64,000 nt of DNA from Urophycis tenuis (taxonomy: Eukaryota > Chordata > Actinopteri > Gadiformes > Phycidae): contig JAXIVH010000503.1 of NCBI GenBank assembly GCA_036785325.1, positions 1-64,000 of the forward strand. The letters are read 5' to 3'. Numbering within the stretch: the first letter of the stretch is position 1; every line of letters begins with the position of its first letter. The notes beneath the pieces are model-generated. The model saw only the letters and a list, made by a program, of their open reading frames with translations. It ran no database searches and was not told the DNA's origin. The translations under genes and the position numbers were made by a program. This document shows positions 13,978-21,160 of this stretch, piece by piece.

Positions 13978-14639
13978 CCTAACCCTAACCCTAACCCTAA
14001 CCCTAACCCTAACCCTAACCCTAACCCTAACCCCTAACCCCTAACCCTAACCCTAACCCTAACCCTAACCCTAACCCTAACCCTAACCCCTAACCCTAAC
14101 CCTAACCCTAACCCTAACCCTAACCCTAACCCTAACCCTAACCCCTAACCCTAACCCTAACCCTAACCCTAACCCTAACCCTAACCCTAACCCTAACCCT
14201 AACCCTAACCCTAACCCTAACCTAACCCTAACCCTAACCCTAACCCTAACCCTAACCCTAACCCTAACCCTAACCCTAACCCCTAACCCTAACCCTAACC
14301 CTAACCCTAACCCTAACCCTAACCCTAACCCTAACCTAACCCTAACCCTAACCCTAACCCTAACCCTAACCCTAACCCTAACCCCTAACCCTAACCCTAA
14401 CCCTAACCCTAACCCTAACCCTAACCCCTAACCCTAACCCTAACCCTAACCCTAACCCTAACCCTAACCCTAACCCCTAACCCTAACCCTAACCCTAACC
14501 CTAACCCTAACCCTAACCCTACCCTAACCCTAACCCTAACCCTAACCCTAACCCTAACCCTAACCCCTAACCCTAACCCTAACCCTAACCCTAACCCTAA
14601 CCCTAACCCTAACCCCTAACCCTAACCCTAACCCTAACC

Positions 14640-14680
<41 letters not shown>

Positions 14681-15880
14681 CCCTAACCCTAACCCTAACC
14701 CTAACCCTAACCCTAACCCCTAACCCTAACCCTAACCCTAACCCTAACCCTAACCCTAACCCTAACCCTAACCCTAACCCCTAACCCTAACCCTAACCCT
14801 AACCCTAACCCTAACCCTAACCTAACCCTAACCCTAACCCTAACCCTAACCCTAACCCTAACCCTAACCCCTAACCCTAACCCTAACCCTAACCCTAACC
14901 CTAACCCTAACCCTAACCCTAACCTAACCCTAACCCTAACCTAACCCTAACCCTAACCCTAACCCTAACCCTAACCCTAACCCTAACCCTAACCCCTAAC
15001 CCTAACCCTAACCCTAACCCTAACCCTAACCCCTAACCCTAACCCTAACCCTAACCCTAACCCTAACCCCTAACCCTAACCCTAACCCTAACCCTAACCC
15101 TAACCCTAACCCCTAACCCTAACCCTAACCCTAACCCTAACCCCTAACCCTAACCCTAACCCTAACCCTAACCCTAACCTAACCCTAACCCTAACCCCTA
15201 ACCCCTAACCCTAACCCTAACCCTAACCCTAACCCCTAACCCTAACCCTAACCCTAACCCTAACCCTAACCCTAACCCTAACCCTAACCCCTAACCCTAA
15301 CCCTAACCCTAACCCTAACCCTAACCCTAACCCTACCCTAACCCTAACCCTAACCCTAACCCTAACCCTAACCCCTAACCCTAACCCTAACCCTAACCCT
15401 AACCCTAACCCCTAACCCTAACCCTAACCCTAACCCTAACCCTAACCCTAACCCCTAACCCTAACCCTAACCCTAACCCTAACCCTAACCCCTAACCCTA
15501 ACCCTAACCCTAACCCTAACCCTAACCCTAACCCTAACCCCTAACCCCTAACCCTAACCCTAACCCTAACCCTAACCCTAACCCTAACCCTAACCCTAAC
15601 CCCTAACCCTAACCCTAACCCTAACCCTAACCCTAACCCCCTAACCCTAACCCTAACCCTAACCCTAACCCTAACCCTAACCCTAACCCCTAACCCTAAC
15701 CCTAACCCTAACCCTAACCCTAACCCTAACCCCTAACCCTAACCCCTAACCCTAACCCTAACCCTAACCCTAACCCTAACCCCTAACCCTAACCCTAACC
15801 CTAACCCTAACCCTAACCCTAACCCCTAACCCTAACCCTAACCCTAACCCTAACCCTAACCCTAACCCTAACCCTAACCC
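13978..15880. repeat. Internal telomeric block, variant-rich (CCCTAA)n
   Basis: About 1.9 kb of CCCTAA in the same orientation as the terminal telomere. It is interrupted by frequent CCCCTAA heptamers (for example near 14031, 14087, 14142, 14280, 14382, 14425, 14474, 14564 and 14613), occasional CCTAA shortenings (near 14219 and 14336) and CTACCC slips (near 14518). Many spacings fall at 43, 49 or 55 bases or near twice that, suggesting a loose higher-order repeat of seven to nine hexamers plus one C. The variant density contrasts sharply with the terminal tract, so this block has not been renewed by telomerase recently. It contains no gene. Confidence 0.96.
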
Positions 15881-16360
15881 AATTTGGCCCAAGCCCTAAA
15901 CCTAAACCTAATTTGATCAGCCCTAAACCTAACCCAATTTGGCCCCTATACCTAAACCTAACCCAATTTGGGCCCCTAATCCTAAACCTAATTTTAAGCC
16001 TAGCCCAATTTGTGGCCCTAACCCTAACCCCTCTATCTGAAGCCTAATTTGGTTCCCCAACCCCACCCTTAAGCCCAAACCCTGACCATAACCCGTAAAT
16101 TGACCCGAGAGGTCCTTTAGAGCCAAGTAGGCCTACATTTATGTTCCGTATATTGCCCAAAAGAGGCCAAAAATAATATACGAGGTACGCTAACCGGTTA
16201 TTGGTAAAGGATGGAACTAAGTAAAGGAAAAGGGAAATGAAGGAGGACAAAGAGAAGGGATAATTGGGTTAGTAAATTAATTTAATACAATTCATGGGGG
16301 AATACAATTTATAAAAATACAGGGCTAAAACCTAAACATTGGACATATAACAAGGGAGAG

Positions 16361-16399
16361 TATAAAAAGGGAGAAAACACAACAAGTAAGAATCAGTTT
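16361..16399 (+). promoter_or_regulatory. TATA box plus initiator, array 2 copy 1
   Basis: TATAAAAAGG starts at 16361 and TCAGTTT lies at 16393-16399. The spacing is 34 bases, three more than in arrays 1 and 3, because of a 3-base insertion between the elements. Both elements are intact. Copies recur at +1081 and +2162. Function is inferred from sequence only. Confidence 0.3.
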
Positions 16400-16452
16400 G
16401 GCAGTGGCTTTCGGAGGAGCAGCATCTCCCCAAAATTGGATATAAAAGGGAT

Positions 16453-16529
16453 CTGTATGTCGTGGCCCTGGCCTGAAGAAGCCCAAATTAGGGCGAAACG
16501 TCGCGAAGGGCGCCACCTAGGACATACAG
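16453..16529 (+). ncRNA. Hammerhead-ribozyme-like motif, array 2 copies (GUC site)
   Basis: First of three array-2 copies; the others are at 17534-17610 and 18615-18691. It differs from arrays 1 and 3 by one base, C instead of T at 16502, which is the hammerhead residue H17 next to the scissile bond. The predicted cleavage triplet is therefore GUC, the most common and most efficient natural one, instead of GUU. All other core residues and all stem I and stem II pairs are unchanged. Confidence 0.55.
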
Positions 16530-16676
16530 AAAAAAGAACAACAAGGTTAACCAAACACAAACGGGTGGGAATTAGAAAAACAAACTAAGCCAAACTATAA
16601 AACATAAAAAACAACAAAAAAATAGAAAAAACTAAAAAACCTAAAAATAGAAGATGGAAAGAGGGAGGTGACTTAC
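16517..16676 (-). other. Putative GT-AG intron on the minus strand, array 2 copy 1
   Basis: Donor GTAAGT and acceptor CCTAG are identical to those described for 20892-21051, and copies recur at +1081 and +2162. The frame entering the downstream exon-like part stays open to 16325, 63 codons after the splice point. In arrays 1 and 3 it stops after 26 codons, so the downstream peptide is not conserved between arrays. Confidence 0.3.
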
Positions 16677-18907
16677 CGTATGGCAGGACAGTGCATTCAC
16701 TCCGGGGATGATCACGCCCCGGAGTTTTTCTTTCATAAACCTAACTCGCCAGCGCCGCCTACGGGTCATGGTCGCCCCCCTTGCTCCATACTAAGCTAAA
16801 TTATGCTAACTAACCCCTTACTCTAACCCTAAACTTAACCCAATTTGTTCCCCAGCCCTAACCCTAACCCAATTTGGCCCAAGCCCTAAACCTAAACCTA
16901 ATTTGGTCTCTAATCAGCCCTAAACCTAACCCAATTTGGCCCCTATACCTAACCCTAACCCAATTTGGCCCAAGCCCTAAACCTAAACCTAATTTGATCA
17001 GCCCTAAACCTAACCCAATTTGGCCCCTATACCTAAACCTAACCCAATTTGGGCCCCTAATCCTAAACCTAATTTTAAGCCTAGCCCAATTTGTGGCCCT
17101 AACCCTAACCCCTCTATCTGAAGCCTAATTTGGTTCCCCAACCCCACCCTTAAGCCCAAACCCTGACCATAACCCGTAAATTGACCCGAGAGGTCCTTTA
17201 GAGCCAAGTAGGCCTACATTTATGTTCCGTATATTGCCCAAAAGAGGCCAAAAATAATATACGAGGTACGCTAACCGGTTATTGGTAAAGGATGGAACTA
17301 AGTAAAGGAAAAGGGAAATGAAGGAGGACAAAGAGAAGGGATAATTGGGTTAGTAAATTAATTTAATACAATTCATGGGGGAATACAATTTATAAAAATA
17401 CAGGGCTAAAACCTAAACATTGGACATATAACAAGGGAGAGTATAAAAAGGGAGAAAACACAACAAGTAAGAATCAGTTTGGCAGTGGCTTTCGGAGGAG
17501 CAGCATCTCCCCAAAATTGGATATAAAAGGGATCTGTATGTCGTGGCCCTGGCCTGAAGAAGCCCAAATTAGGGCGAAACGTCGCGAAGGGCGCCACCTA
17601 GGACATACAGAAAAAAGAACAACAAGGTTAACCAAACACAAACGGGTGGGAATTAGAAAAACAAACTAAGCCAAACTATAAAACATAAAAAACAACAAAA
17701 AAATAGAAAAAACTAAAAAACCTAAAAATAGAAGATGGAAAGAGGGAGGTGACTTACCGTATGGCAGGACAGTGCATTCACTCCGGGGATGATCACGCCC
17801 CGGAGTTTTTCTTTCATAAACCTAACTCGCCAGCGCCGCCTACGGGTCATGGTCGCCCCCCTTGCTCCATACTAAGCTAAATTATGCTAACTAACCCCTT
17901 ACTCTAACCCTAAACTTAACCCAATTTGTTCCCCAGCCCTAACCCTAACCCAATTTGGCCCAAGCCCTAAACCTAAACCTAATTTGGTCTCTAATCAGCC
18001 CTAAACCTAACCCAATTTGGCCCCTATACCTAACCCTAACCCAATTTGGCCCAAGCCCTAAACCTAAACCTAATTTGATCAGCCCTAAACCTAACCCAAT
18101 TTGGCCCCTATACCTAAACCTAACCCAATTTGGGCCCCTAATCCTAAACCTAATTTTAAGCCTAGCCCAATTTGTGGCCCTAACCCTAACCCCTCTATCT
18201 GAAGCCTAATTTGGTTCCCCAACCCCACCCTTAAGCCCAAACCCTGACCATAACCCGTAAATTGACCCGAGAGGTCCTTTAGAGCCAAGTAGGCCTACAT
18301 TTATGTTCCGTATATTGCCCAAAAGAGGCCAAAAATAATATACGAGGTACGCTAACCGGTTATTGGTAAAGGATGGAACTAAGTAAAGGAAAAGGGAAAT
18401 GAAGGAGGACAAAGAGAAGGGATAATTGGGTTAGTAAATTAATTTAATACAATTCATGGGGGAATACAATTTATAAAAATACAGGGCTAAAACCTAAACA
18501 TTGGACATATAACAAGGGAGAGTATAAAAAGGGAGAAAACACAACAAGTAAGAATCAGTTTGGCAGTGGCTTTCGGAGGAGCAGCATCTCCCCAAAATTG
18601 GATATAAAAGGGATCTGTATGTCGTGGCCCTGGCCTGAAGAAGCCCAAATTAGGGCGAAACGTCGCGAAGGGCGCCACCTAGGACATACAGAAAAAAGAA
18701 CAACAAGGTTAACCAAACACAAACGGGTGGGAATTAGAAAAACAAACTAAGCCAAACTATAAAACATAAAAAACAACAAAAAAATAGAAAAAACTAAAAA
18801 ACCTAAAAATAGAAGATGGAAAGAGGGAGGTGACTTACCGTATGGCAGGACAGTGCATTCACTCCGGGGATGATCACGCCCCGGAGTTTTTCTTTCATAA
18901 ACCTAAC

Positions 18908-19203
18908 CCTAACCCTAACCCTAACCCTAACCCTAACCCTAACCCCTAACCCTAACCCCAACCCTAACCCTAACCCTAACCCTAACCCTAACCCCTAACC
19001 CTAACCCTAACCCTAACCCTAACCCTAACCCCTAACCCTAACCCTAACCCTAACCCTAACCCCTAACCCTAACCCTAACCCTAACCCTTACCCTAACCCT
19101 AACCCTAACCCTAACCCTAACCCTAACCCCTAACCCTAACCCTAACCCTAACCCCTAACCCTAACCCCTAACCCTAACCCCTAACCCTAACCCTAACCCT
19201 AAC
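18908..19203. repeat. Short internal telomeric block
   Basis: About 300 bases of CCCTAA in telomere orientation, with CCCCTAA variants (for example near 18942, 18990, 19028 and 19060), one CCCCAACCC near 18956 and one CCCTTACCC near 19086. It joins array 2 (end at 18907) to array 3. The right edge is fuzzy because array 3 starts inside its own degenerate telomeric segment; similarity to the unit begins at about 19204 (CCTAAACC). It contains no gene. Confidence 0.93.
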
Positions 19204-20171
19204 CCTAAACCTAACCCAATTTGGCCCATATACCTAAACCTAACCCAATTTGGGCCCCTAATCCTAAACCTAATTCTAAGCCTAGCCCAATTTGTGGCCC
19301 TAACCCTAACCCCTCTATCTAAAGCCTAATTTGGTTCCCCAACCCCACCCTTAAGCCCAAACCCTGACCATAACCCGTAAATTGACCCGAGAGGTCCCTT
19401 AGAGCCAAGTAGGCCATTTATTTTCCGTATATTGCCCAAAAGAGGCCAAAAATAATATACGAGGTACGCTAACCGGTTATTGGTAAAGGATGGAACTAAG
19501 TAAAGGAAAAGGGAAATGAAGGAGGACAAAGAGAAGGGGTAATTGGGTTAATAAATTAATTTAATACAACTCATGGGGGATTACAATCAATAAAAATACA
19601 GGGCTAAACATTCATAAATACAAACAAGTTCATTGGGCACAATATAAAGATACAAACAGTAAAACCTAAACATTGGACACAAAACAAGGGAGAGTATAAA
19701 AAGGGAGAAAACACAAGTAAGATTCAGTTTGGCAGTGGCTTTCGGAGGAGCAGCATCTCCCCACATTAGAAAACGAAGGGATCTGTATGTCGTGGCCCTG
19801 GCCTGAAGAAGCCCAAATTAGGGCGAAACGTTGCGAAGGGCGCCACCTAGGACATACAGAAAAAAGAACAACAAGGTTAACCAAACACAAACGGGTGGGA
19901 ATTAGAAAAACAAACTAAGCCAAACTATAAAACATAAAAAACAACAAAAAAATAGAAAAAACTAAAAAACCTAAAAATAGAAGATGGAAAGAGGGAGGTG
20001 ACTTACCGTATGGCAGGACAGTGCATTCACTCCGGGGATGATCACGCCCCGGAGTTTTTCTTTCATAAACCTAACTCGCCAGCGCCGCCTACGGGTCATG
20101 GTCGCCCCCCTTGCTCCATACTAAGCTAAATTATGCTAACTAACCCCTTACTCTAACCCTAAACTTAACCC

Positions 20172-20428
20172 AATTTGTTCCCCAGCCCTAACCCTAACCC
20201 AATTTGGCCCAAGCCCTAAACCTAAACCTAATTTGGTCTCTAATCAAGCCTAAACCTAACCCAATTTGGCCCATATACCTAAACCTAACCCAATTTGGGC
20301 CCCTAATCCTAAACCTAATTCTAAGCCTAGCCCAATTTGTGGCCCTAACCCTAACCCCTCTATCTAAAGCCTAATTTGGTTCCCCAACCCCACCCTTAAG
20401 CCCAAACCCTGACCATAACCCGTAAATT
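20172..20428. repeat. Telomere-derived minisatellite within the unit (AATTTGG every 29-42 bases)
   Basis: AATTTG(G) starts at 20172, 20201, 20230, 20263, 20292, 20334 and 20373, giving spacings of 29, 29, 33, 29, 42 and 39 bases. The sequence between is made of CCTAACCC and CCTAAACC words, plainly degenerate telomeric hexamers. The segment grades into diverged C-rich sequence by about 20428. It recurs in every unit of all arrays. In array 1, part of it is replaced by regular CCCTAA, and in array 2 part is duplicated. This sequence provides the homology through which units and telomeres could recombine. Confidence 0.85.
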
Positions 20429-20461
20429 GACCCGAGAGGTCCCTTAGAGCCAAGTAGGCCA

Positions 20462-20467
20462 TTTATT
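20462..20467 (-). promoter_or_regulatory. AATAAA polyadenylation-signal match, minus strand
   Basis: The minus strand reads AATAAA here. It lies about 350 bases downstream of the stop codon of the putative spliced minus-strand frame and just before the TTAGGG-like segment. In array 2 the nearby changes leave the hexamer altered. It is a short motif in AT-rich DNA, so chance occurrence is likely. Confidence 0.2.
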
Positions 20468-20470
20468 TTC

Positions 20471-20524
20471 CGTATATTGCCCAAAAGAGGCCAAAAATAA
20501 TATACGAGGTACGCTAACCGGTTA
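20471..20524. repeat. Inverted repeat and palindrome
   Basis: CGTATATT at 20471-20478 is repeated in inverse as AATATACG at 20499-20506, an 8-bp stem with a 20-base loop. Nine bases further on is the perfect palindrome TAACCGGTTA at 20515-20524. Both are present in all three arrays although the sequence just left of them differs in array 2. They could bind dimeric proteins or extrude hairpins; no function is evident. Confidence 0.5.
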
Positions 20525-20594
20525 TTGGTAAAGGATGGAACTAAGTAAAGGAAAAGGGAAATGAAGGAGGACAAAGAGAAGGGGTAATTGGGTT

Positions 20595-20639
20595 AATAAA
20601 TTAATTTAATACAACTCATGGGGGATTACAATCAATAAA
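20595..20639 (+). promoter_or_regulatory. Two AATAAA polyadenylation-signal matches, plus strand
   Basis: AATAAA occurs at 20595-20600 and 20634-20639, about 100-145 bases upstream of the unit's own TATA box. A plus-strand transcript from one unit would meet the next unit's signals after roughly 870-910 bases, giving a near unit-length RNA. The context is AT-rich, so the motif alone is weak evidence. Confidence 0.22.
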
Positions 20640-20739
20640 AATACAGGGCTAAACATTCATAAATACAAACAAGTTCATTGGGCACAATATAAAGATACAA
20701 ACAGTAAAACCTAAACATTGGACACAAAACAAGGGAGAG

Positions 20740-20775
20740 TATAAAAAGGGAGAAAACACAAGTAAGATTCAGTTT
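20740..20775 (+). promoter_or_regulatory. TATA box plus initiator (representative array 3 copy)
   Basis: TATAAAAAGG starts at 20740 and the initiator TCAGTTT is at 20769-20775, placing the putative start A at 20771, exactly 31 bases from the first T. This spacing and the TCAGT initiator are textbook Pol II core-promoter features. The pair recurs at 20740+1045n (n = -1 to 41). Transcription would proceed into the ribozyme-like fold starting 57 bases downstream and then into the A-rich segment. Both elements are kept in all three arrays even though the sequence between them differs in array 2. Activity is unproven. Confidence 0.38.
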
Positions 20776-20827
20776 GGCAGTGGCTTTCGGAGGAGCAGCA
20801 TCTCCCCACATTAGAAAACGAAGGGAT

Positions 20828-20904
20828 CTGTATGTCGTGGCCCTGGCCTGAAGAAGCCCAAATTAGGGCGAAACGTTGCGAAGGGCGCCACCTAGGACAT
20901 ACAG
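20828..20904 (+). ncRNA. Hammerhead-ribozyme-like motif (representative; 43 copies in array 3)
   Basis: Read as RNA, the elements occur in type I hammerhead order. The core CUGAAGA is at 20848-20854. Stem II is GCCC 20856-20859 with GGGC 20866-20869, enclosing a 6-base loop. GAA plus the first stem III base occupies 20870-20873. ACGU at 20873-20876 forms stem III as a palindrome, followed by residue H17 (U, 20877). Stem I pairs 20828-20847 with 20878-20904: two GC pairs next to the core, an internal loop, three C-G pairs, a 2-base bulge, GUGG/CCAC, a 4-base bulge, then nine continuous pairs (CTGTATGTC with GACATACAG). Two features deviate: an extra A at 20855 between the core and stem II, and a stem III with no loop, which would require pairing with a second copy. 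Natural dimeric hammerheads of satellites, Penelope-like elements and retrozymes also have very short stem III. Copies lie at 20828+1045n. Cleavage is not demonstrated. Confidence 0.6.
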
Positions 20905-21051
20905 AAAAAAGAACAACAAGGTTAACCAAACACAAACGGGTGGGAATTAGAAAAACAAACTAAGCCAAACTATAAAACATAAAAAACAACAAAAAAATAG
21001 AAAAAACTAAAAAACCTAAAAATAGAAGATGGAAAGAGGGAGGTGACTTAC
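20892..21051 (-). other. Putative 160-base GT-AG intron, minus strand
   Basis: On the minus strand the donor is ACG|GTAAGT (exon end 21052, intron from 21051), fully complementary to the U1 snRNA 5' end. The intron is T-rich and ends with a long pyrimidine tract followed by CCTAG|G (intron end 20892). TCTAAT and GTTAAC strings upstream of the tract are possible branch points. Joining the flanks keeps a frame open from an ATG at 21144-21142 with a good context (ACCATGA) for 31 codons, then 26 more to a TAA at 20813-20811; the intron is phase 0. The 57-residue product would start arginine-rich (MTRRRRWRVR) and matches no family I know. Direction is towards the telomere, as for TERRA transcripts. 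A frame of this length is not significant by chance; the splice sites are the stronger evidence. Confidence 0.35.
20905..21040 (+). other. A-rich segment between ribozyme-like fold and hairpin
   Basis: About 135 bases dominated by A on the plus strand, with AAAAAA and AAAAAAA runs and few G residues. It is virtually unchanged between the three arrays. On the plus strand it could be a remnant of an A-rich retroelement tail; on the minus strand it forms the T-rich body of the putative intron. I see no further structure in it. Confidence 0.5.
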
Positions 21052-21104
21052 CGTATGGCAGGACAGTGCATTCACTCCGGGGATGATCACGCCCCGGAGT
21101 TTTT
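21046..21104 (+). ncRNA. U1-snRNA-like 5' segment with a strong hairpin
   Basis: The segment starts ACTTACC, then GTA, then TGGCAGG; U1 snRNA has ACUUACC directly followed by UGGCAGG near its 5' end. A perfect 9-bp hairpin follows, ACTCCGGGG (21074-21082) with CCCCGGAGT (21092-21100). It encloses the loop ATGATCACG, the same nine bases found in stem-loop I of U1, which binds U1-70K. A run of T follows (TTTTTC; TCTTTC in array 1). The U1 stem itself is not conserved; its place is taken by an unrelated stem. Later U1 parts are not recognisable, apart from a weak match of ATTCACTCCGG to the U1A-binding loop. SINEs with snRNA-derived heads are known in crocodilians. Chance similarity, or a minus-strand splice donor that is complementary by nature, are the alternatives. 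Confidence 0.35.
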
Positions 21105-21118
21105 CTTTCATAAACCTA

Positions 21119-21160
21119 ACTCGCCAGCGCCGCCTACGGGTCATGGTCGCCCCCCTTGCT
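21119..21160. other. Small CpG-containing patch and satellite breakpoint
   Basis: This short GC-rich stretch (TCGCCAGCGCCGCC and following bases) is the only CpG cluster of the unit. Its left edge, directly after CATAAACCTAAC, is the exact point where arrays 1 and 2 break off into telomeric repeat. On the minus strand it contains the ATG of the putative spliced frame. In human subtelomeres CpG-rich repeats act as TERRA promoters; this patch is much smaller and no such role can be claimed. Confidence 0.4.

Larger units (their letters stand above)
15881..18907 (+). repeat. Subtelomeric satellite array 2, 1081-bp units (2.8 copies)
   Basis: Direct copies start at 15881, 16962 and 18043; the last is truncated at 18907. 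Relative to array 3, the C-rich part has gained about 90 bases by duplication of an AATTTGGCCCAAGCCC segment (starts at 16871 and 16962). The AT-rich part lacks 55 bases after GGGCTAAA at about 16322-16329. Further differences are a 3-base insertion near 16135, another between the TATA box and initiator, and a rewritten stretch just upstream of the ribozyme-like fold. Downstream of that point it matches array 3 almost perfectly up to the C-rich segment. The array ends at the same unit base as array 1, after CATAAACCTAAC. Confidence 0.97.

Noticed and set aside
16325..16516. 63-codon minus-strand frame in array 2 as a stand-alone gene
   Set aside because: It starts with GTG at the putative splice acceptor, has no equivalent of that length in other arrays and shows no recognisable domain. 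It is mentioned only as the possible downstream part of a spliced RNA.
16874..17128. 84-codon plus-strand frame and 65-codon minus-strand frames in array 2
   Set aside because: They are Pro/Leu- or Gly-Leu-rich translations of the degenerate telomeric minisatellite and are absent from arrays 1 and 3.
21074..21100. Bacterial-type rho-independent terminator (GC hairpin plus T run)
   Set aside because: The form fits, but the setting is a eukaryotic chromosome end, so such a terminator would have no role.
21100..21104. Pol III terminator after the hairpin, marking a Pol III small RNA
   Set aside because: The T run is broken by a C in array 1, and I find no A-box and B-box pair upstream.
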